Shown here: piece after piece, positions 14,662-22,414 of the stretch | How the letters are laid out: every line of letters begins with the position of its first letter | How positions within the stretch are numbered: the first letter of the stretch is position 1 | Origin: an uncultured beta proteobacterium | Lineage (GTDB): Bacteria; Pseudomonadota; Gammaproteobacteria; Burkholderiales; Burkholderiaceae_C | Length of the DNA stretch: 24,589 nt | Assembly: GCA_903885415.1 (NCBI GenBank) | Contig: CAISIP010000305.1 | Coordinates: forward strand, 1-24,589 | Direction of reading: 5' to 3' | Made by a program: the position numbers and the translations under genes | Notes under the pieces: generated by a model | Database searches by the model: none | Seen by the model: the letters and a program-made list of their open reading frames with translations, nothing else | Told to the model about the DNA's origin: nothing

Positions 14662-15526
14662 ACTGCGCCAGCGCCGCCTTGGCGTCGCTGCGCTCGGGGG
14701 TCACCAGATAGTAGGCGCGCTCGCCTTGCAGGCTGTGGCGACACGCCACCACCAGCTCGCCGCGCGCCAGCTCGGACTCCACCAGCAGACGCGGTGCGAG
14801 CGCTACGCCCAGACCGCAGGCGGCGGCGGCTACGGTCAGCGAAAACAGTTCGTAGCGCGGCCCGGCCAGGGCGTAGGGCGCCGGCACGCGAACCGCATCG
14901 AACCACTGGCGCCAGGCGTGCGGACGCGTGCTTTGCTGCAGTAGCGGCAGCTTCGCCAACTGCAGCGGCGACAGCGCGCGTGCGGTGGGCAGCAAAGACG
15001 GCGCACACACCGGCACCAGTGCCTCGTCCATCAGCAGCGCCGAGCGGGTGCCGGCCCAGTTGGCGATCTGCTCGGGTGTGCCTGCGTACAGCGCGGCGTC
15101 GAATTCGGTGTCGGCGAACAGAAAAGGGCGGGTGCGGGTTTCGATGTGCACCACCAGCTCCGGGTGCGCGAGCGCGAGTGCCGGCAAGCGCGGTATCAGC
15201 CAGCGGCCGGCAAAGGTCGGCACCGCGGCCAGCGCGATGGATCGGCCGGCCCCCTGACCCGACATCGCCTCCAGCGTGTCGCGTTCCAGTGCGTGCAGGC
15301 GCGGCGCGATGGCGCGCGCATAGTCGGTGCCGCGCTCGGTCAGCGCAACGCCGTGGCGGGTGCGGCGAAACAGGGGCTGGCCGAGGAATTCCTCCAGGCC
15401 GCCAATCTGCCGTGAGACCGCGCTCTGGGTCAGCGCAAGCTCCTGGGCAGCGCGCGTGTAGCTTTCGTGGCGGGCCGCCGCGTCGAAGCAGGCGAGTGCC
15501 TGCAGGGAGGGAATCTTGCGGCGCAT
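14564..15526 (-). CDS. gcdR: LysR-family regulator, probable GcdR of glutarate catabolism
   Basis: A LysR-type transcriptional regulator of 320 aa. The start ATG at 15526 is chosen because it gives the usual N-terminal winged HTH (about 6-65, with SYTRAAQELALTQSAVSRQI at 22-41). The effector-binding domain runs from about 92 to 295. It is transcribed divergently from glutaryl-CoA dehydrogenase, the arrangement known for GcdR, which responds to a glutarate pathway metabolite; assignment rests on this context. The C-terminal tail of about 30 residues is Pro/Arg-rich and lies within the 98 bp that overlap the 3' end of the acetoacetyl-CoA synthetase gene. The tail may therefore be an extension of low constraint. 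Confidence 0.88.
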   Translation of the reverse strand: MRRKIPSLQALACFDAAARHESYTRAAQELALTQSAVSRQIGGLEEFLGQPLFRRTRHGVALTERGTDYARAIAPRLHALERDTLEAMSGQGAGRSIALAAVPTFAGRWLIPRLPALALAHPELVVHIETRTRPFLFADTEFDAALYAGTPEQIANWAGTRSALLMDEALVPVCAPSLLPTARALSPLQLAKLPLLQQSTRPHAWRQWFDAVRVPAPYALAGPRYELFSLTVAAAACGLGVALAPRLLVESELARGELVVACRHSLQGERAYYLVTPERSDAKAALAQFSAWLLRAARPPAPARTAHTSPDRPGSPSLRG

Positions 15527-15528
15527 GG

Positions 15529-15545
15529 TGTGCCCAATATACACA
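15529..15545. promoter_or_regulatory. Candidate LysR-type operator upstream of gcdR
   Basis: TGTG (15529-15532) and CACA (15542-15545) form a dyad with a 9-bp A/T-rich centre that contains a T-N11-A core, the generic LysR box. It lies only 3 bp upstream of the regulator start codon, so it may serve autoregulation. The call is by motif only. Confidence 0.4.
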
Positions 15546-15615
15546 ACTTGCGGTGGGTCGGACGCCATCGCCCACCAATTTGCTCGGCATCGGCGCCCAA
15601 GCCGCAGCGCCAGAC

Positions 15616-15640
15616 ATGCGGTAGGTGCATATCTGGATGC
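15616..15640. promoter_or_regulatory. Triple ATGC/GCAT half-site array in the gcdR-gcdH gap
   Basis: ATGC (15616-15619), GCAT (15627-15630) and ATGC (15637-15640) alternate in orientation at 7- and 6-bp gaps, just upstream of the gcdH promoter-like elements. They could form activator half-sites, but short tetramers can recur by chance. Confidence 0.3.
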
Positions 15641-15651
15641 CAAATTTTCGC

Positions 15652-15680
15652 TTGGCGCCGCGATCGGCAGGCGCTAGGAT
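15652..15680 (+). promoter_or_regulatory. Candidate gcdH promoter
   Basis: TTGGCG (15652-15657) and TAGGAT (15675-15680) each match four of six positions of the sigma70 -35 and -10 hexamers, with an ideal 17-bp spacer. The predicted start near 15687 precedes the AGGAG ribosome-binding site at 15696-15700. Confidence 0.45.
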
Positions 15681-15705
15681 GGCGCACTTTCAAGCAGGAG
15701 ATCGC

Positions 15706-16902
15706 ATGGCGCACGCGGCATTCAATTGGCAGGATCCTTTCCTGCTCGAGCAGCAACTCAGCGACGACGAGCGCATGTTGCGCGAGGCCGCCGCCGCCTA
15801 TTGCCAGGACAAGCTGCTGCCGCGGGTGACGCAGGCCTTTCGCGACGGAAGCACCGACGCGGCGATTTTTCGCGAGATGGGCGCGCTCGGGTTGCTGGGC
15901 CCCACGATTCCGGAGCAGTACGGTGGGCCGGGGCTGAGTTATGTGGCTTATGGCCTGATCGCGCGCGAAGTCGAGCGCGTCGACTCCGGCTACCGGTCGA
16001 TGATGAGCGTGCAGTCGTCGCTGGTGATGCTGCCCATATTCGAATTCGGTACCGAGGCGCAGCGCCGCACCTATCTGCCGGCGCTGGCCAGCGGCGCGTC
16101 CATCGGCTGTTTCGGCCTGACCGAACCCGACCACGGATCCGACCCGGGCTCCATGGCGACGCGGGCGCACAAGGTGGCAGGGGGTTACACCTTGCGCGGC
16201 TCCAAGATGTGGATTTCCAACAGCCCGATCGCCGACGTCTTTGTGGTCTGGGCCAAGGAGGTTTCAGCGTCCGGACAGGTCGGTCCGATCCGCGGCTTCA
16301 TACTCGAAAAGGGCATGGCGGGCCTGAGTGCACCGCCGATCCACGGCAAGGTCGGGCTGCGCGCGTCGATTACCGGCGAGATTGTGATGGACGGCGTTTT
16401 CTGTCCGGAGGAAAACGCATTCCCCGAAGTGCAGGGACTCAAGGGCCCCTTCACTTGCCTGAACTCGGCGCGCTATGGAATCGCCTGGGGCGCCCTCGGT
16501 GCCGCAGAAGACTGCTGGTTGCGTGCGCGCCAATACACGCTGGACCGTAAGCAATTCGGCCGGCCGCTGGCGGCCAACCAGTTGATCCAGAAGAAGCTGG
16601 CCGACATGCAGACCGAGATCGCGCTGGGCTTGCAGGGCTGCCTGCGTCTGGGCCGCATGAAGGACGAGGGCAGCGCATCGGTCGAGATCACCTCGATCCT
16701 CAAGCGCAACTCCTGCGGCAAGGCGCTGGATATCGCCCGGATGGCGCGCGACATGATGGGCGGCAATGGCATCTCCGACGAGTTCGGCGTCGCACGCCAT
16801 TTGGTCAACCTGGAGGTCGTCAACACCTACGAAGGCACGCACGACATCCACGCGCTGATCCTGGGCCGCGCCCAGACCGGCATCGCGGCCTTCGCGAACT
16901 GA
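15706..16902 (+). CDS. gcdH: Glutaryl-CoA dehydrogenase (decarboxylating)
   Basis: An FAD-dependent acyl-CoA dehydrogenase that oxidises and decarboxylates glutaryl-CoA to crotonyl-CoA in lysine, tryptophan and glutarate breakdown, donating electrons to ETF. It has 398 aa from the ATG at 15706, chosen for AGGAG 5 bp upstream. The GCDH-specific segment SGYRSMMSVQSSLVM is at 94-108, with R97 and S101 corresponding to the residues that hold the distal carboxylate. CFGLTEPDHGSDPGSM is at 135-150, and the catalytic base is E376 in NTYEGTHDIHALILGRA. Similarity by eye to mitochondrial GCDH is very high along the whole length. The CoA-transferase gene begins 4 bp downstream. Confidence 0.97.
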   Translation: MAHAAFNWQDPFLLEQQLSDDERMLREAAAAYCQDKLLPRVTQAFRDGSTDAAIFREMGALGLLGPTIPEQYGGPGLSYVAYGLIAREVERVDSGYRSMMSVQSSLVMLPIFEFGTEAQRRTYLPALASGASIGCFGLTEPDHGSDPGSMATRAHKVAGGYTLRGSKMWISNSPIADVFVVWAKEVSASGQVGPIRGFILEKGMAGLSAPPIHGKVGLRASITGEIVMDGVFCPEENAFPEVQGLKGPFTCLNSARYGIAWGALGAAEDCWLRARQYTLDRKQFGRPLAANQLIQKKLADMQTEIALGLQGCLRLGRMKDEGSASVEITSILKRNSCGKALDIARMARDMMGGNGISDEFGVARHLVNLEVVNTYEGTHDIHALILGRAQTGIAAFAN

Positions 16903-16906
16903 GGCC

Positions 16907-18172
16907 ATGGCAGTGGCGTCTGACGCGGCCGGCCGGGGAGCGCTGTCGCACCTGAAAGTTCTGGACCTCTCCAGGGTGCTCGCCGGGCCCTGGTGCACCC
17001 AGATGCTGGCCGACCTCGGCGCCGACGTGGTCAAGGTCGAGCGCCCGGGGGAAGGCGACGACACGCGCCACTGGGGCCCTCCCTATTTGCAGGACGCACA
17101 GGGCAAGGACACCGGCCAGGCGAGCTATTTCGCTTGCACCAACCGCAATAAGCGCTCACTGACGCTGAATCTGTCGGACCCGCGGGGGCAGGCGCTGGTG
17201 CGCCAGATGGCGCAGCGCAGTGATATTCTGGTGGAGAACTTCAAGGTCGGCGGCCTGGCGGCCTATGGCCTGGACTACGAGAGCCTGCGCGTGCTTAACC
17301 CGCGGCTGATCTATTGTTCGATTACCGGTTTTGGCCAGAGCGGCCCCTACGCCGAACGCGCCGGTTACGACCTGATGGTGCAGGCGATGAGCGGCATGAT
17401 GAGCATCACCGGTCGCGCCGACGAAGCCCCTGGCGGCGGTCCCTTGCGCGTGGGTGTCGCGGTGACCGACCTGTTCACCGGTATTTACGCCTGCGCGGCG
17501 ATTCTCGCCGCGATCGAGGTGCGCAACCGCAGCGGCCTGGGGCAGCGCATCGACATGGCGCTGCTCGACGTCGGCATGGCGATCCTGGCCAATCAGGCCG
17601 GCAGCTTTCTCAACACCGGACAGGTGCCCCAGCGCATGGGCAACAGCCATCCGAGCCTGGCGCCGTACCAGGATTTCCCGACCCGCGACGGGTCGATGTT
17701 GTTGGCGATCGGCAACGACGGACAGTTCGGCCGTTTTTGCCAGACCATCGGCAAGCCCCACTGGGGTACCGACGCGCGCTTTGCCACCAGTTCGGCGCGG
17801 GTGCACAACCGGGTGGTCCTGATTGCCTTGCTGCAGGAGGTCACGCGTGAGCGCAGCACCGAGCAGTGGGTTGCCTTGCTGCAGGACAAGGCGATTCCTT
17901 GCGGCCCGATCAATGACATCGGACAGGCATTTTCCGACCCGCAGGTCGTCGCTCGCGGACTGGCGGTGCGCCAGCCGCTGCCGCCCGAGCGGGTGGCGCG
18001 CGAGGGGGTTACTGAGATGCGCAGCGTGGCAAGCCCGCTGCGGCTGGTCGACACACCGCCGACGCTGCGCTACCCGCCGCCGGCGTTGGGAGAGCACAGC
18101 GACGCGGTGCTCGCCGAACTGGGCCTCGATGGCGCAGCGATCGCCGCCCTGCGCCAGGCCGGCGTGGTCTAG
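16907..18172 (+). CDS. Class III (CaiB/BaiF) CoA-transferase, probable succinyl-CoA:glutarate CoA-transferase
   Basis: A CaiB/BaiF-type CoA-transferase of 421 aa. Family motifs include LKVLDLSRVLAGPWCTQMLADLGADVVKVE (16-45, read in segments), RNKRSLTLNL at 80-89, GFGQSGPYAERAGYD at 141-155 and VGVAVTDLFTGIYA at 182-195. D188 is at the position of the Asp that forms the aspartyl-CoA intermediate in family members. It starts 4 bp after gcdH, so they form one operon. This pairing suggests it makes glutaryl-CoA from glutarate with succinyl-CoA (SUGCT-like). The substrate is inferred from the neighbour; the fold and mechanism are clear. Confidence 0.9.
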   Translation: MAVASDAAGRGALSHLKVLDLSRVLAGPWCTQMLADLGADVVKVERPGEGDDTRHWGPPYLQDAQGKDTGQASYFACTNRNKRSLTLNLSDPRGQALVRQMAQRSDILVENFKVGGLAAYGLDYESLRVLNPRLIYCSITGFGQSGPYAERAGYDLMVQAMSGMMSITGRADEAPGGGPLRVGVAVTDLFTGIYACAAILAAIEVRNRSGLGQRIDMALLDVGMAILANQAGSFLNTGQVPQRMGNSHPSLAPYQDFPTRDGSMLLAIGNDGQFGRFCQTIGKPHWGTDARFATSSARVHNRVVLIALLQEVTRERSTEQWVALLQDKAIPCGPINDIGQAFSDPQVVARGLAVRQPLPPERVAREGVTEMRSVASPLRLVDTPPTLRYPPPALGEHSDAVLAELGLDGAAIAALRQAGVV

Positions 18173-18175
18173 CGC

Positions 18176-18191
18176 GCCGGCGCCAGCCGGC
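18176..18191. terminator. Hairpin between the convergent CoA-transferase and ureohydrolase genes
   Basis: GCCGGC (18176-18181) and GCCGGC (18186-18191) form a 6-bp GC-rich stem with a 4-nt loop, exactly in the 18-bp gap between the two convergent stop codons. It has no flanking T-tract, so intrinsic termination is possible but unproven. It would serve both directions. Confidence 0.4.
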
Positions 18192-19171
18192 TAGGGCTGC
18201 GCCCGACGCTGCTGGCGCGCGTGGAAGATGAAGCCCAGCGTGTTCAGCAGCAACTGTGCCGCCAGAATGGACGTGACCCCGGCCGGGTCATAGGCCGGCG
18301 CGACTTCAACCAGGTCGATGCCGAGCACGTTGCCGCCGCCGCGCAGTACCAAGGCCTGGATGATTTCGAGTACCTCGTAGTACAAGAAACCGCCGTGGCT
18401 CGGTGTACCGGTTCCCGGCGCGATCGACGGATCGAAGCCGTCGATGTCGATCGTGAAGTAGTAGCCCGGCGCGACGGGTATCGCCGCGAGCACGGCGGCC
18501 AGCCCCATTTTGCGGATCTGGCGCACCGAAAAAATCTGCGAACCGGCGGCGCGCGCATCGTCGTAATCCTGACGGTTGGACGAGGACACGTTGCGGATGC
18601 CGAGCTGCGTCATTCCGCTGATGTGGTGCATCTCCGACGCGCGGCGCAGCGGGTTGCCGTGGCCGTAGCGCACGCCGTGGCGCTCGTCGACAAAGTCCAG
18701 ATGCGCGTCGAAATGCACGATGTGGATCGGCCCCGCCGCGTCGAAGGCCTTGATGACCGGTGCGTGGATCGAGTGGTCGCCGCCGAGCACCAGCGGCATC
18801 GCGCCCGCCGCCAGGATCTTGCGGATGGCCGACTCGGTGTTGGCGTGGCTCTTGGCCATGTCGGTGTGGACGATGTCGGCGTCGCCGACGTCGACGATGC
18901 GCAGCTGCTCGCGCGTCAGGTACAGCAGATCGTCTTCATGGTCGTATGCGCCCGCATGGCCGAAGGAAAACAGCGTCGACGCCTCGCGAATGGCGCGCGG
19001 ACCGAAGCGCGCGCCGGGTCGCCATTGGGTTCCCATGTCGTTGGGGACGCCGATTACTGCGACGTCGGCGTCAATGGCGTTCCAGTCGGTGCAGACCGGC
19101 GACTTCGCGAAGGTGCAATGGCCCACGAATGGCAGGTCGAGGCGGCCGCTTTGGTACGCGTTGTGGGTCAT
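18191..19171 (-). CDS. Ureohydrolase (agmatinase/guanidinobutyrase family)
   Basis: A binuclear-metal ureohydrolase of 326 aa, which should release urea from a guanidino compound in the cytoplasm. Metal ligands are all present: H133 in GGDHS, D155/H157/D159 in HFDAHLDF, and D242/D244 in TIDIDGFDPS. The motif APGTGTPSHGG at 251-261 is agmatinase-like rather than arginase-like. The segment after DAHLDF (DERHGVRYGHGNPLRRA, 162-178) should shape the substrate pocket. It is usually annotated speB, but substrate cannot be assigned: agmatine, guanidinobutyrate, guanidinoacetate, guanidinopropionate or guanidine are all possible. It is the last gene of the creatinase-transporter operon, 58 bp after the permease. 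GGAG lies about 9 bp upstream of the ATG. Confidence 0.92.
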   Translation of the reverse strand: MTHNAYQSGRLDLPFVGHCTFAKSPVCTDWNAIDADVAVIGVPNDMGTQWRPGARFGPRAIREASTLFSFGHAGAYDHEDDLLYLTREQLRIVDVGDADIVHTDMAKSHANTESAIRKILAAGAMPLVLGGDHSIHAPVIKAFDAAGPIHIVHFDAHLDFVDERHGVRYGHGNPLRRASEMHHISGMTQLGIRNVSSSNRQDYDDARAAGSQIFSVRQIRKMGLAAVLAAIPVAPGYYFTIDIDGFDPSIAPGTGTPSHGGFLYYEVLEIIQALVLRGGGNVLGIDLVEVAPAYDPAGVTSILAAQLLLNTLGFIFHARQQRRAQP

Positions 19172-19229
19172 GGTGCGGTGGCTCCTACCGGTTGGTCGGC
19201 GAAATGCCGGCGCTGTCGGGCGCGGCGGT

Positions 19230-20063
19230 CTAGTGCTCGCTCAGGCCGCGCAGCGCGACGCTGCGTCGGCGCAGCATCTCGAGTACCAGCAGCATCGCGA
19301 TGGCGAAGATGATCAGCACGAAGGCCGCCGCCAGGATGGTCGGCGAGAGCTGCTCACGCAGCCCGGACCACATCTGGCGCGGCAAGGTGGTCTGTCCCGG
19401 GCCACCCAGGAACAGCACCACCACCACCTCGTCGAAGGAGGTGGCGAAAGCGAACAGCGCGCCCGACAGCACCCCCGGCCAAACCAGCGGCAGCATGACG
19501 CGGCGAAACGCTGTCAGCGGCGAAGCGCCCAGGCCACGGGCGGCGCGCAGCAGGCCCATGTCAAAGCCCGCCAGCGTGGCGCTGACGGTGATGACGACGA
19601 ATGGAACGCCGAGGACGGCGTGCACCAGCACGATGCCGAGCAGGTTGTTGGCGATGCCCAGCCGCGAAAAGAAGAAGTAAGCGCCGACCGCCAGCACGAC
19701 GACAGGGACGATCATCGGCGACACCAGCAAGGCCATGATCAGCCGCTTGCCCGGCAGGTTGCGGTGGTTCAGTCCGACGGCCGCAAGCGTACCGAGCGTC
19801 GTTGCGATGACCGTCGCCAGCGTCGCGGTGATGACGCTGTTGGCTATCGCCGACAACCAGACCGGGTTGCCGAACAGCTCCCTGAACCAGCGCAGGCTGT
19901 AGGCGTGCACCGGAAAATTGAAATAGGGTTCGTTGTTGAATGCCAGCGGTATGACGACCAGCACCGGCGCAATCAGGAACACCAGAATCGCGCCGCAGCC
20001 CAGCCACAGCGCCCAGTGGCCTGCGCGTTGCAGCGCCGTCGTGTAGGGCGGGAACTGCATCAT
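19230..20063 (-). CDS. ABC transporter permease, PotC/PotI type
   Basis: An inner-membrane permease of 277 aa with about six hydrophobic helices. The cytoplasmic EAA loop at about 170-192 (GLLRAARGLGASPLTAFRRVMLP) docks the ATPase. FATSFDEVVVVLFLGG at 206-221 is typical of the spermidine/putrescine PotC/PotI permeases. Its ATG overlaps the stop of the upstream permease by 4 bp (ATGA), indicating translational coupling. It pairs with the PotB/PotH-like subunit to form the heterodimeric channel. Confidence 0.92.
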   Translation of the reverse strand: MMQFPPYTTALQRAGHWALWLGCGAILVFLIAPVLVVIPLAFNNEPYFNFPVHAYSLRWFRELFGNPVWLSAIANSVITATLATVIATTLGTLAAVGLNHRNLPGKRLIMALLVSPMIVPVVVLAVGAYFFFSRLGIANNLLGIVLVHAVLGVPFVVITVSATLAGFDMGLLRAARGLGASPLTAFRRVMLPLVWPGVLSGALFAFATSFDEVVVVLFLGGPGQTTLPRQMWSGLREQLSPTILAAAFVLIIFAIAMLLVLEMLRRRSVALRGLSEH

Positions 20064-21292
20064 CCCAAGCGCACGTTGCCAACCCCGGCGACACGGTCAT
20101 AGGCCCAGTACAGGACCAGCACCGCGGCCAGCAGGATGCTCGACAGCGCCGACGCCAGCCCCCAGTTGAGCGAGCGTCCGATGTTGTCGGCGATGAAGTG
20201 GCTGATCAACTGGTCGGTCGCCCCGCCCACCAGCGCCGGCGTGATGTAGTAGCCCAGCGACAGGATGAAGACCAGCAGCGCGCCGGCGCTCAGTCCCGGA
20301 ACGCACTGCGGCAGGTAGACGCGCAGGAACGCAGTGGCGGGCCGGGCGCCGAGCGAACGCGCTGCCCGGACATAGGACGCCGGTATCTGGCGCATCACCG
20401 AGTACAGCGGCAGTATGGTGAACGGCAGCAGGATGTGCGTCATCGCGACGACGACGCCGAAGCGGTTGAAAATCAGCGGCAGCGGCTCGGTGATGATTCC
20501 CAGCCCCTGCAGCAGCGCATTGACAACGCCTTCCTTTTGCAGCACCACCACCCAGGCCGTGGTGCGCACCAGCAGCGATGTCCAGAACGGCAGCAGCACC
20601 AGGATCAGCAACAGGTTCGCGGTCTTGTCGCGCAGATGCGCCAGCAGATAGGCAATCGGAAAGCCCAGCAGGATGCACATGGCGGTCACCGTCAGCGCGA
20701 CACCCAGGGTGCGCAGGTAGATCGTGACATGGATGCGTTGGTCGTCGCTCTGGCGCACGACCACGCCGTCACTTTGGCGCTGGAAATCCAGCGCCGACAA
20801 AAAGAACAAACTGTGCTCGCGCGACTCCAGATTGCGGATCGTGCCCCAGATTGCGGGCTTGGCCCAGGCGGGGTCGGCGGCTTCAAAAAATGGCGCCCAG
20901 GGCCCCTGCTCCTGCGCACCGACCCGGCGCGCAGCGCGCATGAAGATGCTGCGCAGGCCGGTTTCTTCTATGTTGAGGCGGCCCGCGATCGGACCTGCGT
21001 TCTCGGCCAGCACCGCTTGCTTGAGGTCCTGTGCCAGCGCCGCGTAGACCGGCTCTGGTGGAACCTGGTCCCGCGGGCCGTTCCATTCGGCCAGCGCGCG
21101 CAACGTGCGCGGCAGGCCGTCCGGGACCATCGGGTCATAGACGCTGTTGAGCAGCACGCTGCCCAGCGGCAGTAGGAAGCTCAAGGCGACAAAAACGAAC
21201 AGCGGCGCTATCAGCGCGTAGGCGCGCAACTGGCCACGCCACTCTGCTTTGCGCAGGCGGCGCGTCAGGTCTGCCGCGCTGTTCGTCGACAC
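20060..21292 (-). CDS. ABC transporter permease, PotB/PotH type, with a long periplasmic insert
   Basis: An inner-membrane permease of 410 aa, well above the roughly 280-320 aa typical of PotB/PotH. TM1 is at about 25-48. A largely hydrophilic segment of about 140 residues (50-188) follows before TM2 (about 193-220), and the remaining helices run to about 398. The EAA loop is at about 308-330 (VRAARSLGARPATAFLRVYLP). The start is a GTG at 21292, 3 bp after the binding-protein stop, with only a weak ribosome-binding site, so it relies on coupling. By membrane topology the insert should lie in the periplasm, where it could contact the binding protein. Confidence 0.92.
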   Translation of the reverse strand: MSTNSAADLTRRLRKAEWRGQLRAYALIAPLFVFVALSFLLPLGSVLLNSVYDPMVPDGLPRTLRALAEWNGPRDQVPPEPVYAALAQDLKQAVLAENAGPIAGRLNIEETGLRSIFMRAARRVGAQEQGPWAPFFEAADPAWAKPAIWGTIRNLESREHSLFFLSALDFQRQSDGVVVRQSDDQRIHVTIYLRTLGVALTVTAMCILLGFPIAYLLAHLRDKTANLLLILVLLPFWTSLLVRTTAWVVVLQKEGVVNALLQGLGIITEPLPLIFNRFGVVVAMTHILLPFTILPLYSVMRQIPASYVRAARSLGARPATAFLRVYLPQCVPGLSAGALLVFILSLGYYITPALVGGATDQLISHFIADNIGRSLNWGLASALSSILLAAVLVLYWAYDRVAGVGNVRLG

Positions 21293-21295
21293 GTC

Positions 21296-22378
21296 TTACT
21301 TGGCCATCCAGGCGCTGAAACGCTTGTTCAGATCGTCGCCGTTGTCGGTCCAGAACTTCGCGTCGGTCAGCATCGAGCGCCCTGCGTGGCCGGCGGTGGG
21401 CAGCCATGCCTTGTTCGGATTCGAAGCCGGTATCTTGGCGATCGACGAGGTGCGCGCCGGGGCGTATGCAATCCAGGTCGCCTGGTCAGCCAGCGCCTGG
21501 GTGCCGGTGGCAAAGCGGACGAATTCATGAGCCAGTTCGACGTTCTTGCCGCCCTTGACAATCGCCCACATGTCCGGAACCTGGATCTGACCGTCCCACA
21601 CCAGCGCGAAGTCCTTCTTGTCCTTCTGGTTGGCGTCGACGATGCGGCCATGGTAGACGCTGGTCATGATGACCTCACCCGAGGCCAGCAGCTGCGGCGG
21701 CTGGGCGCCGGCTTTCCACCACACGATGCTGCTCTTGATGGTGTCGAGCTTCTTGAATGCGCGCTCGACACCGGCGGGTGTTGCCAACATTTTGTACACA
21801 TCGGCAACCGGCACGCCGTCTGCCAAAAGCGCCCACTCCATGTTCACGCTCGGGTTGCTGCGCATTCCGCGCTTGCCCGGGAATTTGCTCAGATTGAAAA
21901 AGTCTTCCAGGGTCTTGGGCGCGTTGGCCCCCATCTTGGCCTTGTCGTAGGCAACCACATTGGCGTAAGTGATGTTGGCAATTGCGCAAGGAAGAACCAG
22001 GCCGGGGCCAAAGTCCTTGGAGGCGGGCGTTCCGTCGGCACCTGCGGGCAGCTTGCTGGCGTCGATCTTCTCGAACAGGCCCTCTTCGCAGCCCTTCATG
22101 GCTTCGGCCGGCTCGACGTCGACCAGGTCCCACTTGACATTGCCGGTCTTGACCTGCGCGGCGATTTCGGCCAGATCACCGTTGTAGTCCTGCGACACGA
22201 CCTTGACCTTCTTCAAAGCCGCAAAGGGCTTGTGCATCGACTCTTCCTGGCTCTTGGTATAGGCGCCGCCCCACGACGTCACCGTCAGGGTTTGCTGGGC
22301 AGCGCTAGTTCCCGGCAGGACGGCAAGGACGGCAGCGCTGGCGAGCGCAATCGCGCTCAAGTGGAACTTTGTGAACAT
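21296..22378 (-). CDS. Periplasmic substrate-binding protein of a PotD/PotF-like ABC transporter
   Basis: A 360-aa extracellular solute-binding protein. The ATG at 22378 is preferred over the upstream open frame because AGGAG lies 6 bp before it and the protein then has a normal signal peptide (FHLSAIALASAAVLAVLPGTSAA, read as a hydrophobic core of about 6-21, with cleavage near 26-28). The mature protein begins with the family pattern QTLTVTSWGGAYTKSQ. The downstream segments WDLVDVEP, VLPCAIANITYANVVAYD and MTSVYHGRI are typical of polyamine-type binding proteins. It should capture the ligand in the periplasm and deliver it to the two permeases. The ligand may be a polyamine, but the operon context suggests a guanidino compound such as creatine. 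Confidence 0.92.
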   Translation of the reverse strand: MFTKFHLSAIALASAAVLAVLPGTSAAQQTLTVTSWGGAYTKSQEESMHKPFAALKKVKVVSQDYNGDLAEIAAQVKTGNVKWDLVDVEPAEAMKGCEEGLFEKIDASKLPAGADGTPASKDFGPGLVLPCAIANITYANVVAYDKAKMGANAPKTLEDFFNLSKFPGKRGMRSNPSVNMEWALLADGVPVADVYKMLATPAGVERAFKKLDTIKSSIVWWKAGAQPPQLLASGEVIMTSVYHGRIVDANQKDKKDFALVWDGQIQVPDMWAIVKGGKNVELAHEFVRFATGTQALADQATWIAYAPARTSSIAKIPASNPNKAWLPTAGHAGRSMLTDAKFWTDNGDDLNKRFSAWMAK

Positions 22379-22414
22379 GTCGTTCTCCTGTTGATTCAAA
22401 AAAGAATACCGCCC

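Noticed and set aside
18720..20102. Long + strand open frame (460 codons) opposite the ureohydrolase and permease genes
   Set aside because: The translation is charged and repetitive with no recognisable fold and spans two well-supported genes on the other strand.
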